From Lacrimispora algidixylanolytica (GTDB lineage Bacteria > Bacillota > Clostridia > Lachnospirales > Lachnospiraceae), in contig NZ_MCIA01000016.1 in NCBI RefSeq assembly GCF_003609635.1, positions 62,001 to 126,000 on the forward strand: a stretch of DNA of 64,000 nucleotides, in the 5' to 3' direction. A program made the translations under genes and the position numbers. Below the pieces are notes generated by a model that worked only from the letters and a program-made list of their open reading frames with translations, had not been told where the DNA came from and made no database searches. Positions within the stretch are counted from its first letter, which is position 1. Every line of letters starts with the position of its first letter. This document shows positions 36,833-46,142 of the stretch, one piece after another.

Positions 36833-38677
36833 TTAATTCACCATAATTTGTCCAAACTTAAGATTTACATTGCAAGCAAATTTGTCTTCTAAAGTGTCCA
36901 ACAAAATGACCTCAAAATAATTATGTGGATCCGCATAAACATGATATATGTTACGTGCCTTACGTATATCTACATAAGTTTTACTAAAAGCATCAATAAT
37001 ATTATCAAAATATGTGGATGCTTCTCTCAGGATAGTTGCTCTGGAGTTTACTGTCTCTGCCAGTAGTGTTTCAAAATCCTCTTGTCGCTTAGATGAATTT
37101 TCAATGTATTCAAAGCAGCTTTCGAAAATACTATAATATATTTCTCTTTCTTCTTTATTTAAATACTTATATATTGAATAAAGTATATTGTAAATGATTT
37201 CGTCTTTTTCTTCGTTTTGGGAGGTATATCCAAAAAATCCAATCTCTTTTTTGTATTTATCTAAAACTCCAAAAAAATCGCAAAGTAGTCCGGTATTGTT
37301 CTTATACAGTTCCTTACGAATACGGCGGATTGTACCCTCAACAAATTCTACCCCCTTATCCATATAGAAATTGTTGATCCAACTTTCTCCAAATTTTGGT
37401 GGCTCCAAGTTGAATCTATGTATTAAATCATGATACATTTGTGTTCCATAATACACATTCATTCTGTTTTGAAGATTTTGAACTGTACTTAACCCAGATT
37501 CTTTTAACCAATAATAATTCTCTTTGAGCTCTTGATACGTCATTGCTGCGTCGAACATTATATAACCCAACTCCACTTGATATTTGGGTATTCCAGATTG
37601 TTTAAGTTCATATAAAGCTTTATTGTTTTGCTGTACAGTACACTTCTTGTTATATCTTTCTAGTACACTATTACAACCAGCTTCTGCGCCAATGAATATC
37701 CGAAACAAACCATGATTAACCAATTTTTTAATTAACTCTGATTGGACTGTATCAGCACGAATCTCCACATGAAATTTAATTTTCAAATTTGCTTCATCTA
37801 ATAGATAGCAAAACTTGTCAACCCAAATTTCACCTTTCTTAGAAGGTAGAATAAACAAATCGTCAATGAAGTAAAATTCTGTAACCCCGTAGTTTTCTAC
37901 TATTTCTTTTATCTCATTAACAACATTTTCAGGACTTCGCTTGTAAACCATATGATTGCCTAACAACTGATAAACACAGCAAAAACTACAATTTCCAAAA
38001 CATCCTCTTGATGTAAACATATAAGCTGATGAGAGTTGGGTGGATCCGTTTTCTTTCAATTCGTGCATTTCAGTTCTAAACGATAGTGGAACTTTATCCA
38101 AATTTATAATTCGTTGTCTTAAAGGGTTCCTGATCACACCCATTACATTTCGATATGTTAGTGATTTAATGTCATTCAATGTCATTCCGTATAGTAATTT
38201 GTAGGCTAACTCTGTGATTAAAAATTCTCCTTCTCCACGGCTAACTGAGTCAAAATATTTGCAATCCTCCAAGATACGTTTATCAGAAACAGTGGCTAGA
38301 ATTCCTCCTATTGTGATATGTACATTAGGTAGTTTTGCCTTAATCAAGGATGCCACTGTTTTGGCCACACCGTAAGAACGCTCTGACTTACAGGAAATTC
38401 CAACAAAAAAAATGTCATCATGCTTCAGAACATATTTAGATGTTTCATAAGCATCCCATTGATTCATTTCTGAATTCACCGCAACACACGAGTACCCAGC
38501 CTTTCGTAGACTTCCAATTAGACAACCGAGCGTAAGACTCTCAGTAGAATAGTTTCTATTTTTGGTTCTTGTTTCCTCCACAAAAGGATGGATTAATATT
38601 ACTTTCCCTTTCCTGTTTTCAGTATTAACCCACAATTTGTAGTCATTATCTGAATGGGTCATATGTGTTTTACACAT
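36833..38677 (-). CDS. B12-binding-type radical SAM enzyme
   Basis: 614-aa protein. Residues about 25-160 form a cobalamin-binding-like Rossmann domain (KVILIHPFVEE, DIFFVGISCKSERS, ITIGGILATVSDKRI, SVSRGEGE). The radical SAM barrel follows, with its cluster motif C226-x3-C230-x2-C233 in SRGCFGNCSFCC. About 200 C-terminal residues are unassigned. Enzymes of this class methylate unactivated carbons or form rings. It is the first gene of the minus-strand run, with GGGGGA before the ATG. A product-tailoring role on an isoprenoid or its conjugate is inferred from the neighbours. Confidence 0.88.
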   Translation of the reverse strand: MCKTHMTHSDNDYKLWVNTENRKGKVILIHPFVEETRTKNRNYSTESLTLGCLIGSLRKAGYSCVAVNSEMNQWDAYETSKYVLKHDDIFFVGISCKSERSYGVAKTVASLIKAKLPNVHITIGGILATVSDKRILEDCKYFDSVSRGEGEFLITELAYKLLYGMTLNDIKSLTYRNVMGVIRNPLRQRIINLDKVPLSFRTEMHELKENGSTQLSSAYMFTSRGCFGNCSFCCVYQLLGNHMVYKRSPENVVNEIKEIVENYGVTEFYFIDDLFILPSKKGEIWVDKFCYLLDEANLKIKFHVEIRADTVQSELIKKLVNHGLFRIFIGAEAGCNSVLERYNKKCTVQQNNKALYELKQSGIPKYQVELGYIMFDAAMTYQELKENYYWLKESGLSTVQNLQNRMNVYYGTQMYHDLIHRFNLEPPKFGESWINNFYMDKGVEFVEGTIRRIRKELYKNNTGLLCDFFGVLDKYKKEIGFFGYTSQNEEKDEIIYNILYSIYKYLNKEEREIYYSIFESCFEYIENSSKRQEDFETLLAETVNSRATILREASTYFDNIIDAFSKTYVDIRKARNIYHVYADPHNYFEVILLDTLEDKFACNVNLKFGQIMVN

Positions 38678-39018
38678 GTATCAATTCCCCCTTAATTGTT
38701 TATATATATTTTATATCTATATGTTCATACTATTTTTTAATAATAATTTTATCAAACAATAATACATAAAGATGTATAAGCTTTTCTACTCTAAAACATA
38801 AGTCTTTTCCGTATTGACATCAAGACTCAATGTCTATACTATTGTTATCATCATAATTGTATGGAATTCTATCAAAGTCATGTGAAAGCCCCCCTTTTAC
38901 TGATGCGAAAAACTTCCTTGTAAAAAGTCGTAGAATAATGATTTTTAACATTGCAAGACAATTATAGGAATCCCTACTATATAATGTATCATTTTAAAAT
39001 AATACGGAGAGTAAATTT
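38678..39018 (+). promoter_or_regulatory. Divergent promoter region; sigma-A promoter for MFS gene
   Basis: 341 bases between the divergent radical SAM and MFS genes. TTGACA (38814-38819) and TACTAT (38837-38842), 17 bases apart, form a promoter pointing to the MFS gene. This leaves a leader of roughly 170 bases, long enough for attenuation, though no strong hairpin was found in it by eye. A GGAGAG site precedes the MFS start. Confidence 0.55.
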
Positions 39019-40248
39019 ATGAAAAATACAATTCAGTCATGGAAACGTCATTACCTAACTATAATAATTGGCCAATCAATTTCACTGATAGGAAGTTCAG
39101 CCGTACAGTTTTCAATTTTTTGGTGGCTGGCAAGCGCGACTGGATCTCCCATCGTTATGTCCTTGGCTGCTTTGTTTTCATATCTTCCTCAAATATTACT
39201 TGGACCTATTGCTGGAGTATGGGTTGATCGGCTCAACCGAAAAACTGTCATTATTTGTGCTGATCTTTTCGTAGGTGCTACTACTTTTTTAGTGGCCATA
39301 ATGTTTTGGCTAAACTATATCCCTTTCACAATAGTTTACATCGTAATGGCGATTCGTTCCGCTGGGAATGCTTTTCATCGTCCTGCTATACAGGCAGCCA
39401 TTCCCATGTTAGTACCTAAGAAATATCTAGTTAAAGCTAATGGATGGGGACAGTTTTTACAATCAGGTTCCAATATGCTTGGACCAGTAATTGGTGCAGC
39501 AATGTTATTAGTGTTCCCTCTTTGGCTTATTTTACTTACAGACACAGTTGGTGCTATAATTGCCAGTATTGCTGTGGGTGTAGTCAAAATACCTGATCCA
39601 TGCAAAGAAAGGCAACAAACTCATCATTTTTGGTCGGAAATGAAGGAAGGTTTCACTACTCTTGCAAATGATAAAACTCTCCTGTTAGTTACTTTAATTA
39701 CCTTCTTGGCGATGGTTTTCTATGCTCCTTTAAGCAGCTACTACCCGCTCATGAGTAGTGAGCACTTTGATGTATCTGCTTGGCATGCAGGTTTCGTTGA
39801 ATTAGTATATACTCTAGGAATGATGTTAACTGCATTGTTTTTTAGCCACATGACTATCCATAAGAATAAAATAGCCGCTGTGCATATTGGTGCATTATTG
39901 CTAGGATTAGCTTCTTTAGTGTGTGGCTTACTTCCTGGAGATAGACATTGGTTTGGAATATTTACTCTCGCTTGCTTTATTTCCGGCATAGGATATAATG
40001 TATTCAACATTCCATATATTGCCTACATACAAGAAACCATTCCTGCTGGAGAAATGGGAAGAGTCTATTCTTTAATAAGCAGTTTATCAACCATATCAAT
40101 GCCTCTCGGTTTGCTTATAGCAGGATCATTCTCAGAACAATATGGAGTCGGAAGGTGGTTTTTAATTGCTGGTATTGCTATTTGCTTGCTAACAACCATT
40201 AGTGTTTTTATAGTGAATTCTCTTATTGATAAGCAATTTGCTGAATAA
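39019..40248 (+). CDS. MFS efflux transporter, macrolide-exporter (MefA) type
   Basis: 409-aa transporter with about 12 membrane helices. The N-terminus (KRHYLTIIIGQSISLIGSSAVQFSIFWWLA) and the loop GVWVDRLNRKTVIICADL carrying the MFS DRxxRK motif match the MefA/MFS_3 drug-efflux group. It is divergent from the prenyl/radical SAM operon. In biosynthetic clusters such pumps export the product or protect the maker, which is the likely role here (inference). The length is normal and the frame intact. Confidence 0.85.
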   Translation: MKNTIQSWKRHYLTIIIGQSISLIGSSAVQFSIFWWLASATGSPIVMSLAALFSYLPQILLGPIAGVWVDRLNRKTVIICADLFVGATTFLVAIMFWLNYIPFTIVYIVMAIRSAGNAFHRPAIQAAIPMLVPKKYLVKANGWGQFLQSGSNMLGPVIGAAMLLVFPLWLILLTDTVGAIIASIAVGVVKIPDPCKERQQTHHFWSEMKEGFTTLANDKTLLLVTLITFLAMVFYAPLSSYYPLMSSEHFDVSAWHAGFVELVYTLGMMLTALFFSHMTIHKNKIAAVHIGALLLGLASLVCGLLPGDRHWFGIFTLACFISGIGYNVFNIPYIAYIQETIPAGEMGRVYSLISSLSTISMPLGLLIAGSFSEQYGVGRWFLIAGIAICLLTTISVFIVNSLIDKQFAE

Positions 40249-41306
40249 TCTCAATTTATAATCCTCCTTTTTTCGACATATAATTCCATAATTAGACAAT
40301 ATTCTGATTATATTGCTTATTTTTATTTATTTTTTAATTATACATCCATGAAATTCAAACGTCAATATGAAACAAAAACAGTCGCCCATGAAACTTGTGG
40401 TTAAACTTGCATAAAAATGACTTATGAATATATATGCTAATTTCGTAATAGGGCCACTTTTGAATCAGTTTATTTATCCTTTACATGGCAATACCATAGC
40501 CATGTAAAGGATAATTGTGATTCCAAGTAGTGAATACGATGATATACTTATGATTTTTATTAACCAGTTTGTTACTAATATTCTAATCATCTGGTATTCT
40601 TATTACTATAATGAGAAATACTAATTCTAAAAATATTTTCTTAAACTCACTCAGTAGCATTCTTCTGTCCATAAAACTTATAATGATTTTTAAACTGGTT
40701 TTAGCTGTTTGTACCAATTGTTGAAGTATAAAATAAAATTCTCAACATAATATTAAATGAAAGAAATTAGACCTCTTTATAAAAGGTATATTACACACAT
40801 CTTTTCTACCCAAGTGCCAAATACTCTTACATTGGCAATCATTACAATGTTTCTATATAAGCGATAAATCATCTATTGCCTTTACCATTGTATCAAACTG
40901 AATATTATATTTGATTATTTACTTACCTTGTCGATTTGTTGCTGTCAGTGATAATCTATTAACTAAATAGCGTCAAAATTAAACAGTAATATTCTTTCCG
41001 CGTATTAACTTTACAAGTAAGTATCGTTATTAAATACCTCTTTCATATTAACAATATTTGAACTTATTGAACCTCCTAAATCAGGTCTTATTTTGAAACA
41101 TGTCTATAGTTCCATCAGTAAAAGTGTCTCATTGTAACTTTGGGACCGGTACTGAATTCGATGCATTACTTTTCACTAGCAATGACAATAAATATAATAG
41201 TTATTATGACCACAGCTCATCATTTACATTTGTTGACATTCAATTTAAACTCTGATATTGTTAAATTATTCCATATATAAAAAACGAACAAGGAATGATG
41301 TACATT
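40249..41306. other. AT-rich non-coding stretch
   Basis: About 1.05 kb with no gene recognised in either strand; it contains the perfect hairpin at 40474-40514. Frames are short and of random composition. It may be decayed sequence, as the next gene is a pseudogene. Confidence 0.5.
40474..40514. repeat. Perfect inverted repeat, 16-bp arms
   Basis: TTATCCTTTACATGGC (40474-40489) and GCCATGTAAAGGATAA (40499-40514) are exact complements around a 9-base loop. There is no following T tract. The geometry matches the repeat at 27545-27586, but the sequence differs. Confidence 0.85.
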
Positions 41307-43101
41307 ATGCTGTCTAAGACACAATTTAATATCTTATATTCTATCTTCTGTTGTAATGACATAGAAAGTATCCAACAAAGAGAGCTTGCCCAGCAACTAG
41401 CTATTTCGTTAAAAGATATTAAGACGTATTGCAAAAAGCTCAAGCAAGAAAAACTATTAGATGAGAAAATGCAATCAACACTCACCGGTATACAAGCTTT
41501 GGCTCTATATCAAGTGAAAAACGCAATCATTATGGCTGCAGGTATGAGCAGTCGATTTGCCCCGCTTTGTTATGATAAGTCCAAGAGCCTATGATGGTCA
41601 AAGGCGAGGTTCTTATAGAACGGCAAATAAGGCAGCTACAAGAAGCTGGCATAGACGACATTACGGTGGTAGTTGGTGATATGAAAGAGAAGATGTATTA
41701 TCTAGCTGAGAAAATGGGTGTAAAAATCGTGATAAACGAAGATTATTATTGCTATAACAATACCTCTTCCCTAATTCGAGTAGCGGATAAGCTTGGTAAC
41801 ACATACATCTGTTCATCGGACAACTATTTCTCTGAAAACGTTTTTACGCCCTATGTGTACCATTCTTATTACGCCGCAGTTTTCGAGCGTGGAGAAACTG
41901 ATGAATACTGCCTAAAATGCAATTCCAAAGGCCGAATTATACAGGTCAATATTGGAGGTCGAGCATCTTGGTATATGCTTGGACATGTTTATTTTTCACA
42001 AGAGTTCAGCCATAAGTTTATTGATATTCTGTAAATGGAATACGCTTCACCCGTAACCAAAGATCAACTGTGGGAAGACATGTATATTCGGCACCTAAAT
42101 GTACTCCACCTTTATATTAAGACCTATGATAGAGACAAGATTCATGAATTTGATACTTTAGAGGATCTTAGAAGATTTGATACTAGCTACATGACAAATG
42201 TGGACTCAATTATTTTTAAAAATATTACAAATCTTCTTTAGTGCAATAACAGTGAAATACAGGTTATTCACCCCATAAAAACTGGATTGACGAAAACATC
42301 TTTTGTTTTTTCATGCCGTGACAAAAAATATGTCTATCGGCATACCAACACAGAAATTAAAAAAATACCACTCGACAGAGTGAAGCCTTTTCGATGGGGT
42401 ATGCAAAAAAGCTTGAACTTGATAACACATTCATCTACATGGATCCTTTGGAAGGTTGGAAGATATCACACTACATACAGGATGTACAATCACTGAATTA
42501 TTACAATCATTCGCAAGTTGACACAGCGTTGTTTATGATTCACAAGCTTCACAATGCTAATATTGATTCTAAATACAGCTTCAACATCTGGGATATAATA
42601 GAGAAAATGGAGGGGGAGATTCAAAAACAAGGACGAGATAAATTCCAGGATTACGACTCACTTTACCATGATGCAGAAAAGTTATTTGAATTGACAGAAC
42701 ATGATAAGGTAGCAAAGTGTTTGTGTCACTGTAACTTTTGCAATATAAATATCTTGATTGATCAAAATAACAAATTCTATTTAATTAATTGGAAATATGC
42801 TGGAAATTCTGATCCTGCCTGCAATATTGGTATGTTCATTGCATGTTCTAACTATTCGTTAGATGAAGCAAAGAACATTATTCATCGCTATCTGCTACGT
42901 GAACCATCAATTAGTGAACTTAGCCACTACTTAGCATATGTTTCCGTTATTTCCTATTACTTGTTCCTTTGAGCTATACTTCAAGAAAGCATTGGCAACC
43001 AGGTAGGGGGATTGCTATACATCTGGCACAAATACATTAAATTATATGGCACAGAAGCTCTTACATCGTACGAGACGGAGATTGATAATGATGAAAATTG
43101 A
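41307..43101 (+). pseudogene. HTH-LicC-LicA fusion (phosphocholine cytidylyltransferase/choline kinase), decayed
   Basis: Joined frames rebuild a protein of about 590 residues. It has a winged-helix N-terminus (LSKTQFNILYSIF...QQLAISLKDIKTYCKKL). A LicC-like nucleotidyltransferase follows (NAIIMAAGMSSRFAPL...VKGEVLIERQIRQLQEAGI...NEDYYCYNNTSSL). Last comes a LicA-like kinase (NNSEIQVIHPIKTGLTKTSF...LDNTFIYMDPLEGWKISH...CHCNFCNINILI...LINWKYAG). Damage: a frameshift near 41585, in-frame TAA at 42032 and TAG at 42239, a frameshift near 42370, and TGA at 42970 where the family has Trp. All fragments keep recognisable sequence, so decay is recent. The intact protein would activate choline for attachment to surface glycans. 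Confidence 0.85.
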
Positions 43102-43975
43102 ACTATCTGACAAAAAAAATATTGAAAAACTGGCGCAAACAATATTTCCGGTAAACTCTGTAATTTCATTGACTCGCCTTGGTGGACTGACCAATCGGTC
43201 TTATTGTGTTCTTATGGATTCTAGTAAACAATATGTATTCAGGCTCCCAGGAGAAGGAACCGAAGAACTAATCAACCGCCAATACGAAAAAATCAGTACA
43301 GTTCTTGCGTGTAAACTTGGAATTGATACAGATCTGCTGTATTTCTGCGACAAAACTGGCATAAAAATTTCCAGATACATAGAAAATGCCCGTACTATGT
43401 CGCCTAACACTATGCGGAAAAGAGAAAATATCCTGGCTGTTGCAGATTTATTAAAAACACTTCATAAATGTGATTTTAATACTGGTGTTCCTTTTGAATT
43501 TTTCCAAATGGTAAATGGCTATGAAGATTTTATTAAGTCAAATAACGGCAGTTTCTATGAAGACTATCATGATGTTAATAGGCAAGTAATGCAAATAAAA
43601 AATGAAACAGACAAAGGCATTTCAACCCTTGTACCTTGCCATAATGATCCATTGTGCGAAAACTGGATATGTGATGACAGTCGGATGTATCTAATAGATT
43701 GGGAATACGCTGGTATGAACGATCCTTTTTGGGATTTAGCTGATGTGTCCATCGAAGCTCAAATGAATGACGAGATGGACGCAAAGCTTTTATCATGTTA
43801 TCTCGGTCATAAGCCTATGGAAGATGAAAAATTTAGATTTATGGCAAATAAAATTTATCTTGACTTTTTATGGAGTCTTTGGGGAAAAACGAGAACTCCC
43901 TTTGATGGTCATCTTATGGAACAATACGCACTTAATCGGTATATCCGCTTAAAACAAAACCTTTTATCTATTTAA
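43088..43975 (+). CDS. LicA-like choline/ethanolamine kinase
   Basis: 295-aa phosphotransferase of the choline-kinase/APH fold. The N-lobe is VISLTRLGGLTNRSYCVL with RLPGEGTEELINRQYE, the Brenner-type catalytic motif is PCHNDPLCENW, and the metal-binding Asp is in LIDWEYAGMNDPFWDLAD. It phosphorylates choline or a similar amino-alcohol with ATP. The start is ATGATG at 43088, after GGAG; it overlaps the end of the decayed LicC-LicA gene by 14 bases. It is the surviving, diverged kinase and may use another alcohol, perhaps one linked to the prenyl genes (speculative). Confidence 0.82.
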   Translation: MMKIELSDKKNIEKLAQTIFPVNSVISLTRLGGLTNRSYCVLMDSSKQYVFRLPGEGTEELINRQYEKISTVLACKLGIDTDLLYFCDKTGIKISRYIENARTMSPNTMRKRENILAVADLLKTLHKCDFNTGVPFEFFQMVNGYEDFIKSNNGSFYEDYHDVNRQVMQIKNETDKGISTLVPCHNDPLCENWICDDSRMYLIDWEYAGMNDPFWDLADVSIEAQMNDEMDAKLLSCYLGHKPMEDEKFRFMANKIYLDFLWSLWGKTRTPFDGHLMEQYALNRYIRLKQNLLSI

Positions 43976-44406
43976 ACAAAATAAATTTGTATGAAATAAA
44001 AATATGTTTTTAGGTTATCTGCGAGCGTATTATGAGGTCTTAGTACATCATATTTGGATTGGGTTCTATATGAATCCATTTATCTCAACATAATAAGCCA
44101 TCATATTAGTATTCTAAACACATTTTGACCAATACGTTTTCTGAAGTATGAGTTTTAATTTATATGAAATTCAATCACCAGCTATAAGACTAGTTAATCC
44201 CAAAAAATAATAGAGACTTTTGCTTGAATAAAAAACAGTTAAGAATATACGATACATAAGCCTCAGCAGGAGGGGACATATTTATACCTAATAGCTTTTG
44301 TCCAATAGCAACCAAAAGTTTGACATTTTTTCTTCGTAATGAACATTTAGTTAGTAGTAAAAGCATAAAAACAGTTATTAAATGATTAAAAAAGGAGGTA
44401 ACCAAA
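43976..44406. other. AT-rich spacer
   Basis: 431 bases without a supported gene. A minus-strand frame near 44190-44405 (core KNVKLLVAIGQKLLGINMSPPAEAYVSYIL) looks slightly protein-like but has no match I recognise. An AAAAGGAGGT ribosome site ends the region, just before the flavoprotein gene. Confidence 0.4.
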
Positions 44407-45333
44407 ATGGTGTATGATTGTATTATAATTGGTTGTGGTGTTTCAGGTTCAATCTCCGCTTATTTACTGGCACGTCAAGGTTTTTCTGTTCTTGCTATAG
44501 AAAAGTTACCAAAATATGGTGAGAAAATCTGTGGTGGATGGATATCGCATCGTAGTATTAGCCAATTAAGGCAAATTGACATAGATGCAAATGAGCTATT
44601 ATTTCGTGGAGCAGCAAGTATTAAGCATGGGAAAATTTTTCAGTATGGTGATTGCGAAGCATTTGACTATGCACCAGATCAGTTCAGTATTGGAACCACT
44701 CGCAACAACTTTGATGTTTTTTTATCAGAGCAAGCTATGAATGCCGGTGCAAAATATATTTTTGGTGAATACGTAAAAGAAGTATCACAGGAAAATGAAC
44801 TGTATTTAGTTAATGGCCATTATGCCAGAAAAGTTATACTGGCTATTGGAGCAAGGCAATTCAATAAAGATGCTGTTCTTAATCAAATCCCTGCATTTGG
44901 AATTTCGGAATTGGTCGTGGGTAAGTCAAAAATTAAAACAGACACATTTTATTTCTATTATGATATAGGTATGTTATTACCTATGGAAGGACGAAACGCT
45001 CTAAATTATTTTTGGATTATACCTGTTAGTGTCAACACTTGGAATATTGGAATGGGATTTTTAACAGCTTGCAAGAACATGTATAGACAATTCAAATATT
45101 GTAAAGAACGCTACGCAGTTAATCTTTTTGAGAACATGAAAACCATCCTAGAACCGAGAGGAAATATGTTGGGAACTGTTGATTTTTCTGGTGGAATATG
45201 CCCTTATCATATAACAGGTGATTTTTCCGGCACATGCAATCCTGAGACAGGAGAAGGAATTCTTAACGCTATATTGTCTGGAATTCAAGTAGCTAATGAG
45301 GTTACATTAGAACTTAAAAACAAATGCAGTTAA
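44407..45333 (+). CDS. Geranylgeranyl-reductase-family FAD-dependent oxidoreductase
   Basis: 308-aa flavoprotein. The N-terminal dinucleotide-binding motif is DCIIIGCGVSGSISAYLLARQG, followed by EKLPKYGEKICGGW, a hallmark of the geranylgeranyl reductase family. The C-terminal FAD motif is GDFSGTCNPETGEGI. The family saturates double bonds of prenyl chains (phytyl, archaeal lipids, menaquinone side chains). The length is a little under the usual 340-400, mainly at the C-terminus. AGGAGG lies 9 bases before the ATG. Together with the cis-prenyltransferases and the phytol-kinase-like fusion it argues for a reduced prenyl product; the linkage is inferred. Confidence 0.83.
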   Translation: MVYDCIIIGCGVSGSISAYLLARQGFSVLAIEKLPKYGEKICGGWISHRSISQLRQIDIDANELLFRGAASIKHGKIFQYGDCEAFDYAPDQFSIGTTRNNFDVFLSEQAMNAGAKYIFGEYVKEVSQENELYLVNGHYARKVILAIGARQFNKDAVLNQIPAFGISELVVGKSKIKTDTFYFYYDIGMLLPMEGRNALNYFWIIPVSVNTWNIGMGFLTACKNMYRQFKYCKERYAVNLFENMKTILEPRGNMLGTVDFSGGICPYHITGDFSGTCNPETGEGILNAILSGIQVANEVTLELKNKCS

Positions 45334-45839
45334 TTTTGACATAGATGCAAATTTGGTTAAAAATTTCACTAATAGGTAATTTTAATCATGTGCTAAGTAA
45401 TTTTTTATTATCTACATTACTAACAATTAAAAAACAAACTATTATTAATATTTAGGAGTTGAATAAGTTTTTTCTTTACTTTGTACTTAAATCAATTTTA
45501 GACAGGTAAAAAATGCAAAATAAGGTGCCTTTGAACTGCCACACGATTTGTGTGGCAGATTTTCTATCTACCACCTTTTTCTTTATATTTCTTGATTCGT
45601 TTATTCTCAGTAATAGAGAGATTCTCTTAGTGTTTCAGAAGATAGCGCTTCATTTCTATGTTCATGTTGGGTTTTACTATAATAAAAAAAATACTAATAC
45701 TCCTTTTTTATAATTTAACCTTACTCTTCTACTTCCCACTTTCTGCATTATTACTCAGACAATATTGCATGTTCTAATTTAAATAATTAAATTGAAGTAT
45801 TGGTTATATTTAGTATAATTATTTTCAGGAGGTGCTTTC
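45334..45839. other. Non-coding region with one hairpin
   Basis: 506 bases, no gene. CTGCCACAC (45536-45544) pairs with GTGTGGCAG (45550-45558), followed by ATTTTCT; this is a plausible terminator for the flavoprotein gene, though 200 bases downstream. An AGGAGG site and the start of a MerR gene close the region. Confidence 0.5.
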
Positions 45840-45989
45840 ATGTTTAAAATCGGAGATTTTTCAAAAATAACACAGGTATCTATACGAATGTTACGATATT
45901 ATGATGAAGTAGGACTCTTTAAACCTGCAGAAATTGATACATGGACAGAACATCGTAGATACTCTGTGGAACAAATAGTGAGTATGTGA
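45840..45989 (+). pseudogene. MerR-family regulator, N-terminal fragment cut by IS256 element
   Basis: The first 46 or so codons encode a MerR DNA-binding start (MFKIGDFSKITQVSIRMLRYYDEVGLFKPAEID...RRYSVEQI). The frame then enters the terminal repeat of an IS256 element and stops at TGA. The strong AGGAGG site suggests a once-functional gene of the BmrR-like type. The missing dimerisation and effector parts were not found on the other side of the element, so the interruption involved a deletion or rearrangement. Confidence 0.8.
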
Positions 45990-46099
45990 ACAAATTCTGT
46001 AAAAGTGAATCTTCTATGATAATGATTGGGCTGATAGCTCCTAAAAGTGTGTTCAGCCCTTGATTTATATATAACAGCACATGCTGGGCATGTCAAGTG

Positions 46100-46126
46100 C
46101 AGACGGATTTTTCCGTCTGTTTTTTT
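46100..46126 (+). terminator. Terminator-like hairpin inside the IS end
   Basis: CAGACGG (46100-46106) pairs with CCGTCTG (46113-46119), followed by TTTTTTT on the plus strand. It probably stops outside transcription from entering the transposase gene in antisense. Confidence 0.7.
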
Positions 46127-46142
46127 ACTTTATATTAAACCA

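Noticed and set aside
44190-44405. Small minus-strand gene (71 codons)
   Set aside because: The frame begins inside the ribosome site of the flavoprotein gene, has no ribosome site of its own and no family I recognise.
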